This document shows, one piece after another, positions 56,100 through 64,000 of a DNA stretch of 64,000 nt (position 1 is the first letter of the stretch; every line of letters starts with the position of its first letter). The notes under the pieces were generated by a model. It searched no databases, had not been told where the DNA came from, and worked only from the letters and a program-made list of their open reading frames with translations. Source of the stretch: DATFQI01 sp963831105 (GTDB taxonomy: Bacteria > Actinomycetota > Thermoleophilia > Solirubrobacterales > Solirubrobacteraceae); NCBI GenBank assembly GCA_963831105.1, contig CAWHOS010000012.1, positions 186,001-250,000 on the forward strand. Reading direction: 5' to 3'. The position numbers were made by a program, and so were the translations under genes.

Positions 56100-57020
56100 G
56101 TGAGCACCTCGGTCCAGCACGTCCGCATCCGCGAGGTCGGCCCGCGCGACGGCTTCCAGAACGAGCCCGAGGTGATCGCCACCGCCGACAAGGTGCGCCT
56201 GATCGAGCTGCTCGCCCGCACCGGCCTGCGGCGGCTCGAGGTCACGAGCTTCGTGCGCGCCGACGTGATCCCGCAGCTCGCCGACGCGCGCGAGGTGCTC
56301 GAGGCGATCGACGTCCCCGAGGACGTCGCGCTGTCGGTGCTGATCCCGAACGAGCGCGGCCTGGAGAACGCGCTCGAGCTGCGCGACCGCTTCCACGAGG
56401 TCAACGTCTTCATGTCGGCGACGGAGAGCCACAACATGGCCAACGTCAACCGCTCCGTCGAGGAGTCGCTGGCCGGCCTGGAGGCCGTGCTCGGCCGCGC
56501 CCGCGAGGCGGGCCTGCGCTGCGAGGCCGTGATCTCGGTCGCCTTCGGCTGCCCCTACGAGGGCCACGTCGCGCCCGAGCGGGTGTTCGAGATCGCCAGG
56601 CGGCTCGTCGAGGCGGGCGCCCAGGAGATCGGCTTCGGCGACACGACCGGGATGGCCAACCCGGCCCAGGTGCGCTCGTTCTTCCCGTCCGCGCACGACG
56701 CGCTGGGGGAGGACGTGGAGCTGACCGCGCACTTCCACAACACCCGCGGGCAGGGGCTGGCGAACGTGCTCGCCGCGCTCGACGCGGGCGTGAGCTCGTT
56801 CGAGTCGAGCTTCGGCGAGCTCGGCGGCTGCCCGGTGCCCAAGGGCGCGACGGGCAACGTGGCCACGGAGGACGTGCTCTCGATGCTGCACGAGATGGGC
56901 ATCGAGACCGGCATCTCGCTGGGGGCGCTGCTCGAGGCGTCGCGCGCGGCGCAGGAGGTGCTGGGCCGGCCGCTCGGCTCGCACCTGCTCACCGCGGGCC
57001 CCGTGGTGTGGAACGGCTGA
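56100..57020 (+). CDS. mvaB: hydroxymethylglutaryl-CoA lyase
   Basis: A 306-residue DRE-TIM-family lyase splitting HMG-CoA into acetoacetate and acetyl-CoA. IREVGPRDGFQNE holds the catalytic Arg and metal-binding Asp; VTSFVRADVIPQLAD, SVAFGCPYEGHVAPERV, IGFGDTTGMANP, THAHFHN-type ELTAHFHNTRGQGLAN (two His metal ligands) and GELGGCPVPKGATGNVATEDV (mobile-loop Cys) complete the set. One intact frame, unlike its neighbours. Its end overlaps the murB start by 13 bp. Likely part of leucine or branched acyl-CoA breakdown. Confidence 0.92.
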   Translation: MSTSVQHVRIREVGPRDGFQNEPEVIATADKVRLIELLARTGLRRLEVTSFVRADVIPQLADAREVLEAIDVPEDVALSVLIPNERGLENALELRDRFHEVNVFMSATESHNMANVNRSVEESLAGLEAVLGRAREAGLRCEAVISVAFGCPYEGHVAPERVFEIARRLVEAGAQEIGFGDTTGMANPAQVRSFFPSAHDALGEDVELTAHFHNTRGQGLANVLAALDAGVSSFESSFGELGGCPVPKGATGNVATEDVLSMLHEMGIETGISLGALLEASRAAQEVLGRPLGSHLLTAGPVVWNG

Positions 57021-58028
57021 GCTCCCTCGCGACCTCACGACGCTGCGGCTCGGCGGGCCGCCGCGCGGATGGTCGAGGCGCGCGCCGAGGGCGAGCTGGC
57101 CGAGCTCGTGCGCTCCGCCTACGAGCCGCTGCTCGTGCTCGCGGGCGGCTCGAACGTCGTGGTCGCCGACCAGGGCTTCCCCGGCACCGTCGTGCGCGTG
57201 CTCACGCGCGGCGTGCGCGCGCGACGGGGAGCGCCTCGAGGTCCAGGCGGGCGAGCCGTGGGACGAGCTCGTGGCGACTGCGTCGACGCGCGGGCTGCAG
57301 GGCTTCGAGTGCCTGTCCGGCATCCCCGGCTCGACGGGCGCCACGCCGATCCAGAACGTCGGCGCCTACGGCCAGGAGGTCGCCGAGACGGTCGAGTCCG
57401 TGCGCGTGCTCGACCGCGCCAGCGGCCAGATCGTCGAGCTGCCGGCCGCCGAGCTGCGGCTTCCGCTACCGCGGCAGCATCTTCAAGTACCGCGACCGCC
57501 ACGTCGTGCTCGCGGTCACGTTCCGGCTGCGCGAGTCGGCCGTCTCAGGCCCGCTGCGCTACGCGGAGCTGGCGCGCACGCTGGGCGTGCCGTCGGCGGC
57601 AGCGCGCCGCTGGCCGACGTGCGCGAGGCGGTGCTCGCCCTGCGGCGCGGCAAGGGGATGGTGATCGACCCCGCCGACCCCGACTCGGTCAGCGCCGGCT
57701 CGTTCTTCACCAACCCGATCCTCGACCCCGGCGACTTCGCGCGCCTGCAGACCCGCACGGGCGACGCCGGCAGCCCGCCCGCGTTCCCGGAGCCCGACGG
57801 GCGGATCAAGACGTCGGCGGCCTGGCTGATCGAGCGCGCCGGCTTCCCGCGCGGCTACGGCGACGGCCGCGTCGGGATCTCGACCAAGCACACGCTCGCG
57901 CTCGTCAACCGCGGCGGCGCGACGACGGCGGAGCTGATGGCGCTGGCGCGCGAGATCGCCGGCGGCGTGCGCGAGCGCTTCGGCGTGCCCTGGCCCCCGA
58001 GCCGGTGCTCGTGGGCCACGACTGGTAG
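57008..58028 (+). CDS. murB: MurB: UDP-N-acetylenolpyruvoylglucosamine reductase (about seven indels)
   Basis: About 340 residues. FAD-domain pieces LVLAGGSNVVVADQGFPG and LQGFECLSGIPGSTGATPIQNVGAYGQE are diagnostic; FRYRGSIFKYRDRHVVLAVTF, SAGSFFTNPILDP (proton-donor Ser) and WLIERAGFPRGYGDGRVGISTKHTLALVNRG complete the type I enzyme. The frame is disturbed near 57,035, 57,060, 57,215, 57,450, 57,600 and 57,990; at least three look like lost G or C from runs. Cell-wall synthesis requires this gene, so real inactivation is unlikely. Confidence 0.85.
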
Positions 58029-58040
58029 CGGCTGGCGCGC

Positions 58041-58827
58041 TCAGCGGCCGGTGAACTGCGGCGGGCGCTTCTCGCGGAAGGCGGTCGCGCCCTCCGCGTA
58101 GTCCGCCGAGCGCGCGCAGCGCTCCTGCATCGCGACCTCGAGCTCGAGCGTGGCGGCGATCGCCGGGCGGGCGGAGGCGTCGATGACGCGCTTGGCCAGC
58201 CCGACCGCGACCGGCGCGCACGCGAGCAGCTCGTCGACGAGCGTCTGCGTCGCCGCCTCGAGCTCCTCCGCGGGCGCGACGCGGTTGGCGAGCCCGATCC
58301 GCTCGGCCTCGGTGCCGTCGATCAGCTTGCCGGTCATGATCAGCTCCTTGGCCCGGCCGACGCCGACGACCTGCGGCAGCCGCGAGGAGCCGCCGACGTC
58401 GGGGATCAGCCCGACCCGGGTCTCGGGCAGGCCGACGAGCGCGTCGGCCGCGATCACCCGCAGGTCGCAGGCGAGCGCGAGCTCCATCGCGCCGCCGATG
58501 CAGGCGCCCTGGATCTGGCAGACCGATGGGCTTGGCCATCTCCTCGGCGATGTTGAAGGCCTCGATGCAGGCGCGCCGGAACGGGCGCAGCATGTCGGGC
58601 TGCCCGGCCAGGTTCGCGAGCGAGCCGAGGTCCATGCCCGACGAGAACATCGCGCCCTCGCCGCGCAGCACGACGCAGTGCACGCCCGGGTCGTCGGCGG
58701 CGGCGCGCAGCGCCTCGCCGGTGGCGAGCACGAGCTCCTCGTTGAACGCGTTGCGCTTCTCCGGGCGGTTCAGGACGACGTGGCGGACGGCGCCGCGGTC
58801 CTCGGTCTGACGAACGAGGTCCGTCAT
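58041..58827 (-). CDS. enoyl-CoA hydratase family protein (one indel)
   Basis: A 261-residue crotonase. AVRHVVLNRPEKRNAFNEELV, GEGAMFSSGMDLGSLAN (first oxyanion loop), ICQIQGACIGGAMELALACDL (second) and LPETRVGLIPDVGGSSRLPQVVG place it with hydratases/isomerases; the Glu of the LPETRVGL position is one of the two hydratase acids. An extra base near 58,523 separates the halves. ATG 58827 lies 9 nt after a TAGGCT hexamer on the minus strand, part of a palindromic shared promoter. Confidence 0.85.
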
Positions 58828-58834
58828 CGGCGCC

Positions 58835-58850
58835 GGAGCCTATAGGCTCC
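58835..58850. promoter_or_regulatory. palindromic back-to-back promoter
   Basis: GGAGCCTATAGGCTCC is a perfect 16-bp palindrome containing TAGGCT on each strand (58843-58848 plus; 58842-58837 minus). The minus copy is 9 nt from the crotonase ATG; the plus copy is 28 nt from the GTG of the membrane protein gene. Confidence 0.45.
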
Positions 58851-58876
58851 GCGACCCGCAGACGGATGGCGCGCTC

Positions 58877-59908
58877 GTGAACACGCTGACCTCCTCCGCC
58901 CGCCGGCGCACCGCGGGCCGCTGATCGCGGCCGGCGCCGTCGTGCTCGCGGTCGGCGTCGTGCTCGCGGAGCTGCGCCTGGGCGACGCCGTCGGCGTGGC
59001 GGTGCACGTGCTGATCACCGGCGCCGCCACAGCGCTGATCCTCGGCATCGGCCTGCAGGCCGTCGGCCAGGGCGGCCGCCCGCCGGCCTACCAGTCGGTG
59101 CTGATCGTGACGGGGCTGCTCCTGCTGGAGGTCTTCCTGCTGCGCCTGGCCGACGCGCTGGGGGCGGACTTCGACGAGGGCGGCTCTGGCGCGCGCGACA
59201 CGCTCGCGTGGAGCATGCTGCCGCCGGGCGCGGCCGTCTGGACCTCGCTCGTGCTGGCCGCCGTGGCCGGCTGGGCGGCCTTCGCGCGCCGCTCGGCCGT
59301 CGCGTTGCTGATCGCGGCGCTCGCCGCCGGGCTCGCGCTGTTGGCCGCGATCGCCTGGATCTTCGACGCCGACTCCCAGGGCCCGTACCGCTTCCTGCTG
59401 CTCGTGATCGCCACCGCGCTCGCGCTCGGCTCGCTCGTCCTGCGGGGGAGCGCCCCGCGCCACGCCGAGCAGCTCGTCAACGCGGCCGGCATCGCGATCC
59501 TGGTGATCCCGCTCGTCGCGCTCGCCGCCGGGGCGCTGCAGCTCCTGAGCCTGTTCGGGGGCGCGCCCGACAGCCTGCTGCCGGACTTCTGGGAGCTCGT
59601 CGTGTTCGCGGCGGGCTGCGGGCTCGTCGCCTACGGCGCCGTCGACCGCGCGCCGGGCGCCGCCTACCTCGGCGTCGCCAACCTCGCGGCGTTCATCGCG
59701 GTCGTGGCGATCTCGCCCGACGAGACGTTGCTGTGGTGGCCGCTCTACCTGATCCTGATCGGCGCGGGCGCGATGCTCGCCGGGCTCCGGCCGCGCGCGC
59801 CGCTGCCGCCCGAGCCCGACCCCTACCGCGCCGGGCGAGCAGCCGCTCGCCGCCCGCGCGGACGAGGAGATCACGCTCCGCGTCCGCGACGACTCGCCGC
59901 CGGGGTGA
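58877..59908 (+). CDS. multi-pass membrane protein of unknown function (two indels)
   Basis: About 343 residues with nine or ten hydrophobic helices, for example LIAAGAVVLAVGVVLAELRL, VAVHVLITGAATALILGIGL, YQSVLIVTGLLLLEVFLLRL and LLLVIATALALGSLVL, with short loops and an acidic loop GADFDEGGSGARDT. No transporter or enzyme motif seen. Frame changes near 58,917 (lost G) and 59,836 (extra C); after the latter the tail reads EQPLAARADEEITLRVRDDSPPG. Overlaps the convergent Clp-N gene by about 38 bp. Confidence 0.65.
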
Positions 59909-60398
59909 GCGCCGCGCGCAGCGCGGCGGGCTCGGCCCCGACCGCACGCAGCACGGCCGCGGCGCCGCCCTCGCGCAGGAGGCCGAGCAGCACGTGCTCG
60001 TCGCCGATCCGCTTGTCGCCGGCCGCGATCGCCTCGCGCAGCCCGAGCTCGAGCGCCTTCTTGCCCTGCGCGCTGAACGGGACGTGGCCGCCGCGCGGGC
60101 GTCGCTTGCGCTCCAGCGCCCCTGGGCCGAAGTTCGCCTCGGCGCGCCGCCGGATCTCGTCGAGGTCGATGCCGATGGCCGCCAGCGCCTCGCCGTCGAG
60201 CCCACCGGACACGACCCGCGCGCGTAGCGCGTCGTAGCCGGCGCCATGGGCGGCGAGCACCCGCGCGCCGGGGCCGGAGCCGCCCGCCACGCCGAGCAGC
60301 ATCTCCGCCGTGCCGATCTCCGGACTGCCGATCGCGCGCGCCTCCTCCTGCGCCCGCTCGACCGCCTCGCGCGCTCCTCTCGTGAACCGCTCGAACAT
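59871..60398 (-). CDS. stand-alone double Clp-N domain protein
   Basis: A 175-residue protein made only of two ClpA/B/C N-terminal repeats. MFERFTRGAREAVERAQEEARAIG and IGTAEMLLGVAGGSG form the first; VPFSAQGKKALELGLREAIAAGDKRIGDEHVLLGLLREGGGAA-like residues the second. No AAA+ domain follows, so it cannot be an unfoldase; it may present substrates to Clp machines or interact with the HTH protein encoded just upstream. Start and upstream stop overlap (TGATG). Confidence 0.85.
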   Translation of the reverse strand: MFERFTRGAREAVERAQEEARAIGSPEIGTAEMLLGVAGGSGPGARVLAAHGAGYDALRARVVSGGLDGEALAAIGIDLDEIRRRAEANFGPGALERKRRPRGGHVPFSAQGKKALELGLREAIAAGDKRIGDEHVLLGLLREGGAAAVLRAVGAEPAALRAALTPAASRRGRGA

Positions 60399-60634
60399 CA
60401 CCGCTCCCTCCGGGCAAGCAGCCTGCGCCCGCCGCCGTGCTTCTTGTGGACCGCCTGCTTGCTCACGCCGAGCGCCTCGGCGATCTGCTGCCAGGACCAC
60501 CCGTGGGCCCGGGCGTTGTCGACCTGCAGCGACTCGAGCGACTCGAGCAGCGCGCGCAGCGACGCGACCGCCGCCAGCCCGACCGCCGGGTCCTTGCTCG
60601 CCGTCGCGTCCGCCAGTTCCGTGGCCTGCGTCAT
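60398..60634 (-). CDS. small HTH protein partnered with the Clp-N protein
   Basis: A 78-residue DNA-binding protein. The helical N-terminal part (MTQATELADATASKDPAVGLAAVASLRALLESLESLQ, in part) is a dimerisation-type segment; HGWSWQQIAEALGVSKQAVHKKHGG is a clear helix-turn-helix, followed by a basic tail. The ATG at 60634 lies 7 nt after TAGGTT. Two 16-bp palindromes straddle that promoter, so it probably represses its own operon. The HTH/Clp-N pair is a recurring actinobacterial arrangement of unknown role. Confidence 0.8.
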   Translation of the reverse strand: MTQATELADATASKDPAVGLAAVASLRALLESLESLQVDNARAHGWSWQQIAEALGVSKQAVHKKHGGGRRLLARRER

Positions 60635-60638
60635 GACC

Positions 60639-60681
60639 GTCAACCTACATTGACGCGTCCCATCTGTCAACCGGAGTTGAC
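60639..60681. promoter_or_regulatory. twin operators of the HTH/Clp-N operon
   Basis: GTCAACCTACATTGAC (60639-60654, one mismatch) and GTCAACCGGAGTTGAC (60666-60681, perfect) are inverted repeats GTCAAC-N4-GTTGAC with centres 27 bp apart. The first covers the -10 hexamer TAGGTT (60647-60642, minus strand) of the HTH gene. Confidence 0.65.
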
Positions 60682-60690
60682 GACAGTGCT

Positions 60691-60818
60691 TCGAGCGGTG
60701 GAATCTTCAGCCTGAGCCTGAAGATTCCACCGCTCGAAGCAGCGAGGCCCGAGCCCCACTCCCTACAAGCCCGCCGTTCGAACGCCCCGCACTCAGAGCA
60801 CGGCGCAAGGCGCCAGCC
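60691..60818 (+). repeat. dispersed 128-bp palindromic repeat, copy 2
   Basis: Second copy of the repeat at 49970-50097, in the opposite orientation. Here the large hairpin has 23-nt arms (60688-60710 / 60718-60740) around CCTGAGC, and the small hairpin GGCGC-AAG-GCGCC is at 60802-60814. Blocks such as AAGCAGCG, GCCCGCCGTTC and CGGCGCAAGGCGCCAGCC are identical in both copies. This copy lies in a divergent intergenic region, between the HTH operators and the next gene's promoter, so it cannot be there only as a terminator. Confidence 0.75.
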
Positions 60819-60838
60819 GGACGGGTACAACATCAAGC

Positions 60839-61618
60839 GTGGCCACCCGCGACACCACCGGCGCACGCCACGCCCTGCTCTCGCGCCTGATCGACCACGC
60901 GGCTCTGTTCCCGCCCGCCAGCCTGCCGATGGACGCGGCGCTCGAGGTCGACCGCGCGGCGCGCGCGACGCCGCACGCGTGGATGCTCCACCGCTTCCTC
61001 GTGCCGGCCTCCCGGCTGGCGGAGCTGCCGGCCGGCTTCGACCCGCCGCTGGGCGTGATCGTCGACGTCGACGAGCTGGGGCCGCTGGCTGAGCAGGTGG
61101 ACATCGTGGAGGCGCGGCTGGAGCGGGCGCCGGCGATCGAGGGGGTCGACGTCCCGGTGTTCCTGGAGGTCTGGCCGGGCGACGACGCGAAGCTCGACGC
61201 GGTCGCGGCGCGCGGCGCCGGCGCCAAGGTGCGCTGCGGTGGCCCGACGCCGGACATGTTCCCGTCGCCCGCGGAGCTCGCGGCCTTCATCTGCGGCTGC
61301 CGTGACCGCGGGGTCGTCTTCAAGGCCACCGCCGGCCTGCACCACCCGATCCGCGACGGGATCGTCCACGGGTTCCTGAACCTGCTCGGCGCGGCCGTGC
61401 TCGCGCACGCCGGCGGCGCCGCGCCGCAGGAACTCGTCGCCGTGCTGCTCGAGGAGGACGCCGGGGCATTCGAGGTGACCGACGAGGCGTTCACCGTCCA
61501 CGGCCGCGCGTTCGGGACGGAGGCGGTCGCCGCCGCGCGTGAGCAGCTGTTCACCGGCTACGGGAGCTGCTCGTTCTCCGAGCCGGTCGAGGACCTGAGG
61601 GGGTTGCGGATCCTCTGA
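60839..61618 (+). CDS. conserved hypothetical protein
   Basis: A 259-residue soluble protein: LLSRLIDHAALFPPASLPMDAAL at the start, a middle with VPVFLEVWPGDDAKLDAVAARGAGAKVRCGGPTPDMFPS, then VVFKATAGLHHPIRDGIVHGFLNLLGAA and FGTEAVAAAREQLFTGYGSCSFSEPVEDL. 'LIDHAALFPPA' and 'KATAGLHHP' are memorable conserved-looking blocks, and the barrel-like alternation suggests a TIM-type fold, but I do not know a function. GTG 60839 is 7 nt after TACAAC. Its stop overlaps the PhoX-like start. Confidence 0.7.
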   Translation: MATRDTTGARHALLSRLIDHAALFPPASLPMDAALEVDRAARATPHAWMLHRFLVPASRLAELPAGFDPPLGVIVDVDELGPLAEQVDIVEARLERAPAIEGVDVPVFLEVWPGDDAKLDAVAARGAGAKVRCGGPTPDMFPSPAELAAFICGCRDRGVVFKATAGLHHPIRDGIVHGFLNLLGAAVLAHAGGAAPQELVAVLLEEDAGAFEVTDEAFTVHGRAFGTEAVAAAREQLFTGYGSCSFSEPVEDLRGLRIL

Positions 61619-63186
61619 TGCGGCGGCGGGAGTTCCTGGCGGGGGCGGCGGGACTGGCCCTGGGATCGGCGTTCTGGGAGCAGGCGCTGCGCGCGCGGGC
61701 GCGCGCCGCCGCCTCGTCCTACGGCGCGCTGGGCGCGGCCGACGCCAACGGGCTGCGGCTGCCGCCGGGCTTCACGTCGCGGCTGATCGCGCGCTCCAAC
61801 CAGCCCGTGCCCGGCACCGCCTACCCGTGGCACATCTTCCCGGACGGCCAGGCGACGTTCCCGACGAGCGACGGCGGCTGGGTGCTCGTGTCCAACTCGG
61901 AGTCCGTCGCCGCGAGCGGCGCCGGCTCATCCGCGATCCGCTTCCGCGAGGACGGAGCGATCGCCGACGCATACCGCATCCTCGCCGGCACGAACGCGAA
62001 CTGCGCCGGCGGCGGGACGCCGTGGGGGCGCTGGCTGTCGTGCGAGGAGCACGACCACGGCCACGTCTGGGAGTGCGATCCGCTCCGCTCCGGCCAGGGC
62101 GTCATCCGCCCGGCGCTCGGCACCTTCAACCACGAGGCCGTCGCGGTCGACACGGTCACCGGCGCGCTCTACATGACCGAGGACCGCCCGGACGGCGGCC
62201 TCTACCGCTTCACCCCGGACGCACGGGGCGACCTCCGCTCCGGGCGGCTGGAGATCGCGGTCGACGCCGGCGCGGGCCGGCTGGCCTTCACGCCCGTGCC
62301 CGATCCGGGCGCGGTCTTCACGCCCACGCGCCAGCAGGTGGCGGGGACGCGGCACTTCAGCGGCGGCGAGGGCATCTGGTACGACGGCGGCACCGTCTAC
62401 TTCTCGACCAAGGGCGACAACCGCGTCTGGGCCTACGAGACGGCTACGGGGGCGCTCGGCACGATCTACGACAAGGCCGCCGCGGGCCCGGGCGCGCCGC
62501 TGAGCGGCGTCGACAACCTCACGGTCAACCCGGCCGGCGAGGTGTTCGTCTGCGAGGACGGCGACGACATGCAGATCTGCGTGATCGAGCCGGGCGGGAC
62601 CGTCGCGCCGTTCCTGCAGCTGACCGGTGAGGCCGCCGCCGGGCTCGCGGACCGCGGCAACGAGCTCGCCGGCGCGATCTTCGACCCGTCGCACTCGCGG
62701 CTGTACTTCTCCGCCCAGCGCGCGTACGGCGCGGGAGCGACGTACGAGGTGCGCGGCCCGTTCCACGGCGCCGGCGCGGCCGCGCCTGGGGGAACGTGGG
62801 GCCCGACGCGGGCCGGCCGGGACCGCCCGGGACTGCGCATGCGCATGCCCGCCCGCGTGCGGCTCGCCACGCTCACGGGCCGCGGCCTGGCCGTCGAGCT
62901 CGAGCTGCACGACGCGGAGTCCGTGGTGGTGGCGCTGCGCTCCGACGAGCTCGCGCGGGTTCCCGGCAAGCGCGGCTCGACCGCGCGCCCGCGCACCGTC
63001 ACGCTGGCCCGCGCCCGCCGCAAGGGGCGCGCGCGGATGACCGTGCACCTGCGCCTGGGCCGAGCCGGGGCGCAGCGGCTGCGGACCCGCCGCTCCACGC
63101 CGGCCCGCGTGACCGTCGTCGCCCACGGCCGCGACGGCCGCACGAGCGTGGCCACGCGCAGCGTGCGCATCACGCGCGGCTCCTGA
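61618..63186 (+). CDS. PhoX/DUF839-family secreted phosphatase-like protein
   Basis: A 522-residue exported protein with a twin-arginine signal (MRRREFLAGAAGLALG). PhoX-type features: WHIFPDGQATFPTSDGGWVLVSNSE, WGRWLSCEEHDHGHVWECDP, GTFNHEAVAVDTVTGALYMTEDRPDGGLYRFTPD and VYFSTKGDNRVWAYE, where the Glu/His positions fit Ca/Fe ligands of the PhoX propeller. After about residue 400 the family similarity ends in a basic C-terminal domain (ARVRLATLTGRGLAVELELHD…) of about 120 residues. Probably a Ca-dependent phosphatase at the cell surface. Confidence 0.8.
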   Translation: MRRREFLAGAAGLALGSAFWEQALRARARAAASSYGALGAADANGLRLPPGFTSRLIARSNQPVPGTAYPWHIFPDGQATFPTSDGGWVLVSNSESVAASGAGSSAIRFREDGAIADAYRILAGTNANCAGGGTPWGRWLSCEEHDHGHVWECDPLRSGQGVIRPALGTFNHEAVAVDTVTGALYMTEDRPDGGLYRFTPDARGDLRSGRLEIAVDAGAGRLAFTPVPDPGAVFTPTRQQVAGTRHFSGGEGIWYDGGTVYFSTKGDNRVWAYETATGALGTIYDKAAAGPGAPLSGVDNLTVNPAGEVFVCEDGDDMQICVIEPGGTVAPFLQLTGEAAAGLADRGNELAGAIFDPSHSRLYFSAQRAYGAGATYEVRGPFHGAGAAAPGGTWGPTRAGRDRPGLRMRMPARVRLATLTGRGLAVELELHDAESVVVALRSDELARVPGKRGSTARPRTVTLARARRKGRARMTVHLRLGRAGAQRLRTRRSTPARVTVVAHGRDGRTSVATRSVRITRGS

Positions 63187-63192
63187 GATCCC

Positions 63193-64000
63193 TCAGCGGA
63201 CGGCGCCGTGCCGGGTGGCGAGATCCGCTGCCAGCGCGTCGGCGACGCCCAGCGCGAAGTCGATGGCGCGGTCCGTGGCGTCGAGATCGACGGCGTCCGC
63301 GGTGTCGTCGGGCTGGTGCGAGCGCGCGGCGATGCCGCGGGCGTCGAGACACGCGATGCGGATCGCCGGCAGCCCGCGGACGCCGCGCGCGGGGCGGGGC
63401 CGGCGGGCAGGGGCGGGGATGTCGAGCGCCTCCGCCGCCAGCGCGGCCGCGCGGCGCAGCTGCTGGTGCCGGGCGCGCCAGGCGGGCTCGCCCTCGGCGC
63501 AGGGGCCGATCTCGAGCACGACGGTGCTGCGCTTGCCGGCCCGCTCGCGGCGTAGCTGGGCGCGCAGCGCTTGGGGGCCGGAGGCGCCCGCGCCGTAGAG
63601 GATGAGCCCCACCGGCAGGGCGTCCGGGTCGGCGGCGAGCTCCTCATGGACGGCGAGCGCGACGGCCGCCGCGGAGGCCGGCCCGGCGCCGGGCGAGAAC
63701 TCCGAGAGCGCGATGTCGACGGCCGCGGCGAGCGCGGCGATCAGCACGACGGTGGGCACGAGCTGGATCGCCCCGAGCCACGTCTCGTCCACGCCTTCGA
63801 GCCGGGCGGCGGCGGCGCCCGCGACGACGAGCGCGCAGCCCGCCAGCCAGAGCCGCACGTCCCCGAGCCGGGCGGCCGGGGCGCGCCAGCGGTCGTTGAG
63901 CACGAGGCCGCGGCGCGGCGCGTCGTATGGCGCGCAGACGAGCAGCGTCACGCCGCGCTCGTCCCCTTCGGACGCCACCCCCTCGCGCGGCGCCGGCAAC
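63193..64000 (-). CDS. M28 peptidase-like membrane protein, partial at window edge
   Basis: At least 268 residues, open to the end of the window, so the N-terminus is missing. VTLLVCAPYDAPRRGLVLNDRW resembles the start of an M28 aminopeptidase domain (where 'HyD' would bind zinc; here PYDAP), followed by two hydrophobic segments (LWLAGCALVVAGAAAARL; LVPTVVLIAALAAAVDIAL), SEFSPGAGPASAAAVALAVHEEL and STVVLEIGPCAEGEP. The zinc-binding His is replaced in what can be seen, so activity is doubtful. The family placement is tentative. Confidence 0.55.
   Translation of the reverse strand, partial: LPAPREGVASEGDERGVTLLVCAPYDAPRRGLVLNDRWRAPAARLGDVRLWLAGCALVVAGAAAARLEGVDETWLGAIQLVPTVVLIAALAAAVDIALSEFSPGAGPASAAAVALAVHEELAADPDALPVGLILYGAGASGPQALRAQLRRERAGKRSTVVLEIGPCAEGEPAWRARHQQLRRAAALAAEALDIPAPARRPRPARGVRGLPAIRIACLDARGIAARSHQPDDTADAVDLDATDRAIDFALGVADALAADLATRHGAVR

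Overview
The window is very G+C-rich (visibly above 70%), with GC-ending codons, GTG/TTG starts, 1-4 bp start/stop overlaps and coenzyme F420 genes. Together with the secreted-protein N-termini seen here (for example MFGRQPLSYANVV at 25378) this suggests an actinobacterium, most likely Thermoleophilia/Solirubrobacterales. The phylum is well supported; the order is an inference.

Layout. 0.1-4.7 kb: a TetR regulator with twin operators, a Y-family polymerase whose start codon lies inside a LexA box, a beta-carbonic anhydrase, and a divergent pair (CxxC protein / crotonase) fired by overlapping -10 boxes. 4.8-11.8 kb: a Ca-binding-repeat secreted protein, a GH5 hydrolase, and an operon of an ethylmalonyl-CoA-type mutase, a secreted protein and a MeaB GTPase. 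11.8-14 kb: CAAX protease, DUF4190 protein, metallo-beta-lactamase-fold hydrolase. 14-18.1 kb: a visibly lower-GC stretch with a LuxR-type regulator, an alpha/beta hydrolase and long gene-poor gaps. 18.16-24.6 kb: an operon of FadR-type regulator, B12-binding subunit, CoA ligase, MeaB-type GTPase and mutase large subunit, then an M24 peptidase with an in-frame amber codon. The mutase carries the Ile/Asp/Gln active-site set of 2-hydroxyisobutyryl-CoA mutase. 25-33.8 kb: ClpS, GNAT, DUF1835 protein, nitrilase, DsbA/FrnE, and a transglutaminase / alpha-E / circularly permuted ATP-grasp cluster. 33.8-38.9 kb: crotonyl-CoA carboxylase/reductase with a palindromic operator, CorA, a DrrAB-type ABC exporter, an HtrA-like protease. 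39-45 kb: lipoproteins, a DEDD exonuclease-GIY-YIG fusion, VOC protein, YgfZ, small proteins. 45-54 kb: F420 genes (fbiC, cofE, cofC, cofD, an F420:NADP oxidoreductase) interleaved with a PhoD phosphatase, a sigma factor, an HxlR regulator and a methyltransferase. 54-64 kb: TetR, a CoA ligase, HMG-CoA lyase, MurB, enoyl-CoA hydratase, an HTH/Clp-N pair with twin operators, a PhoX-like protein and a partial M28-like protein.

How it fits together. The mutase at 9.8-11.8 kb and the crotonyl-CoA carboxylase/reductase at 33.8 kb are the two hallmark enzymes of the ethylmalonyl-CoA pathway; the 18-24 kb operon would feed branched 2-hydroxy acids into 3-hydroxybutyryl-CoA; HMG-CoA lyase and crotonases add acyl-CoA chemistry. 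The F420 genes would supply deazaflavin cofactor.

Two window-wide properties matter to a reader. (1) About a dozen genes start 6-9 nt (mostly 7 or 8) after a TAnnnT-like hexamer, the geometry of leaderless transcripts. (2) Roughly fifty single-base indels break otherwise well-conserved genes, densest at 54-58 kb; they look like residual sequence errors more than pseudogenes, so broken genes are given with their full inferred extent. No rRNA, tRNA, CRISPR array, IS element or riboswitch was recognised.
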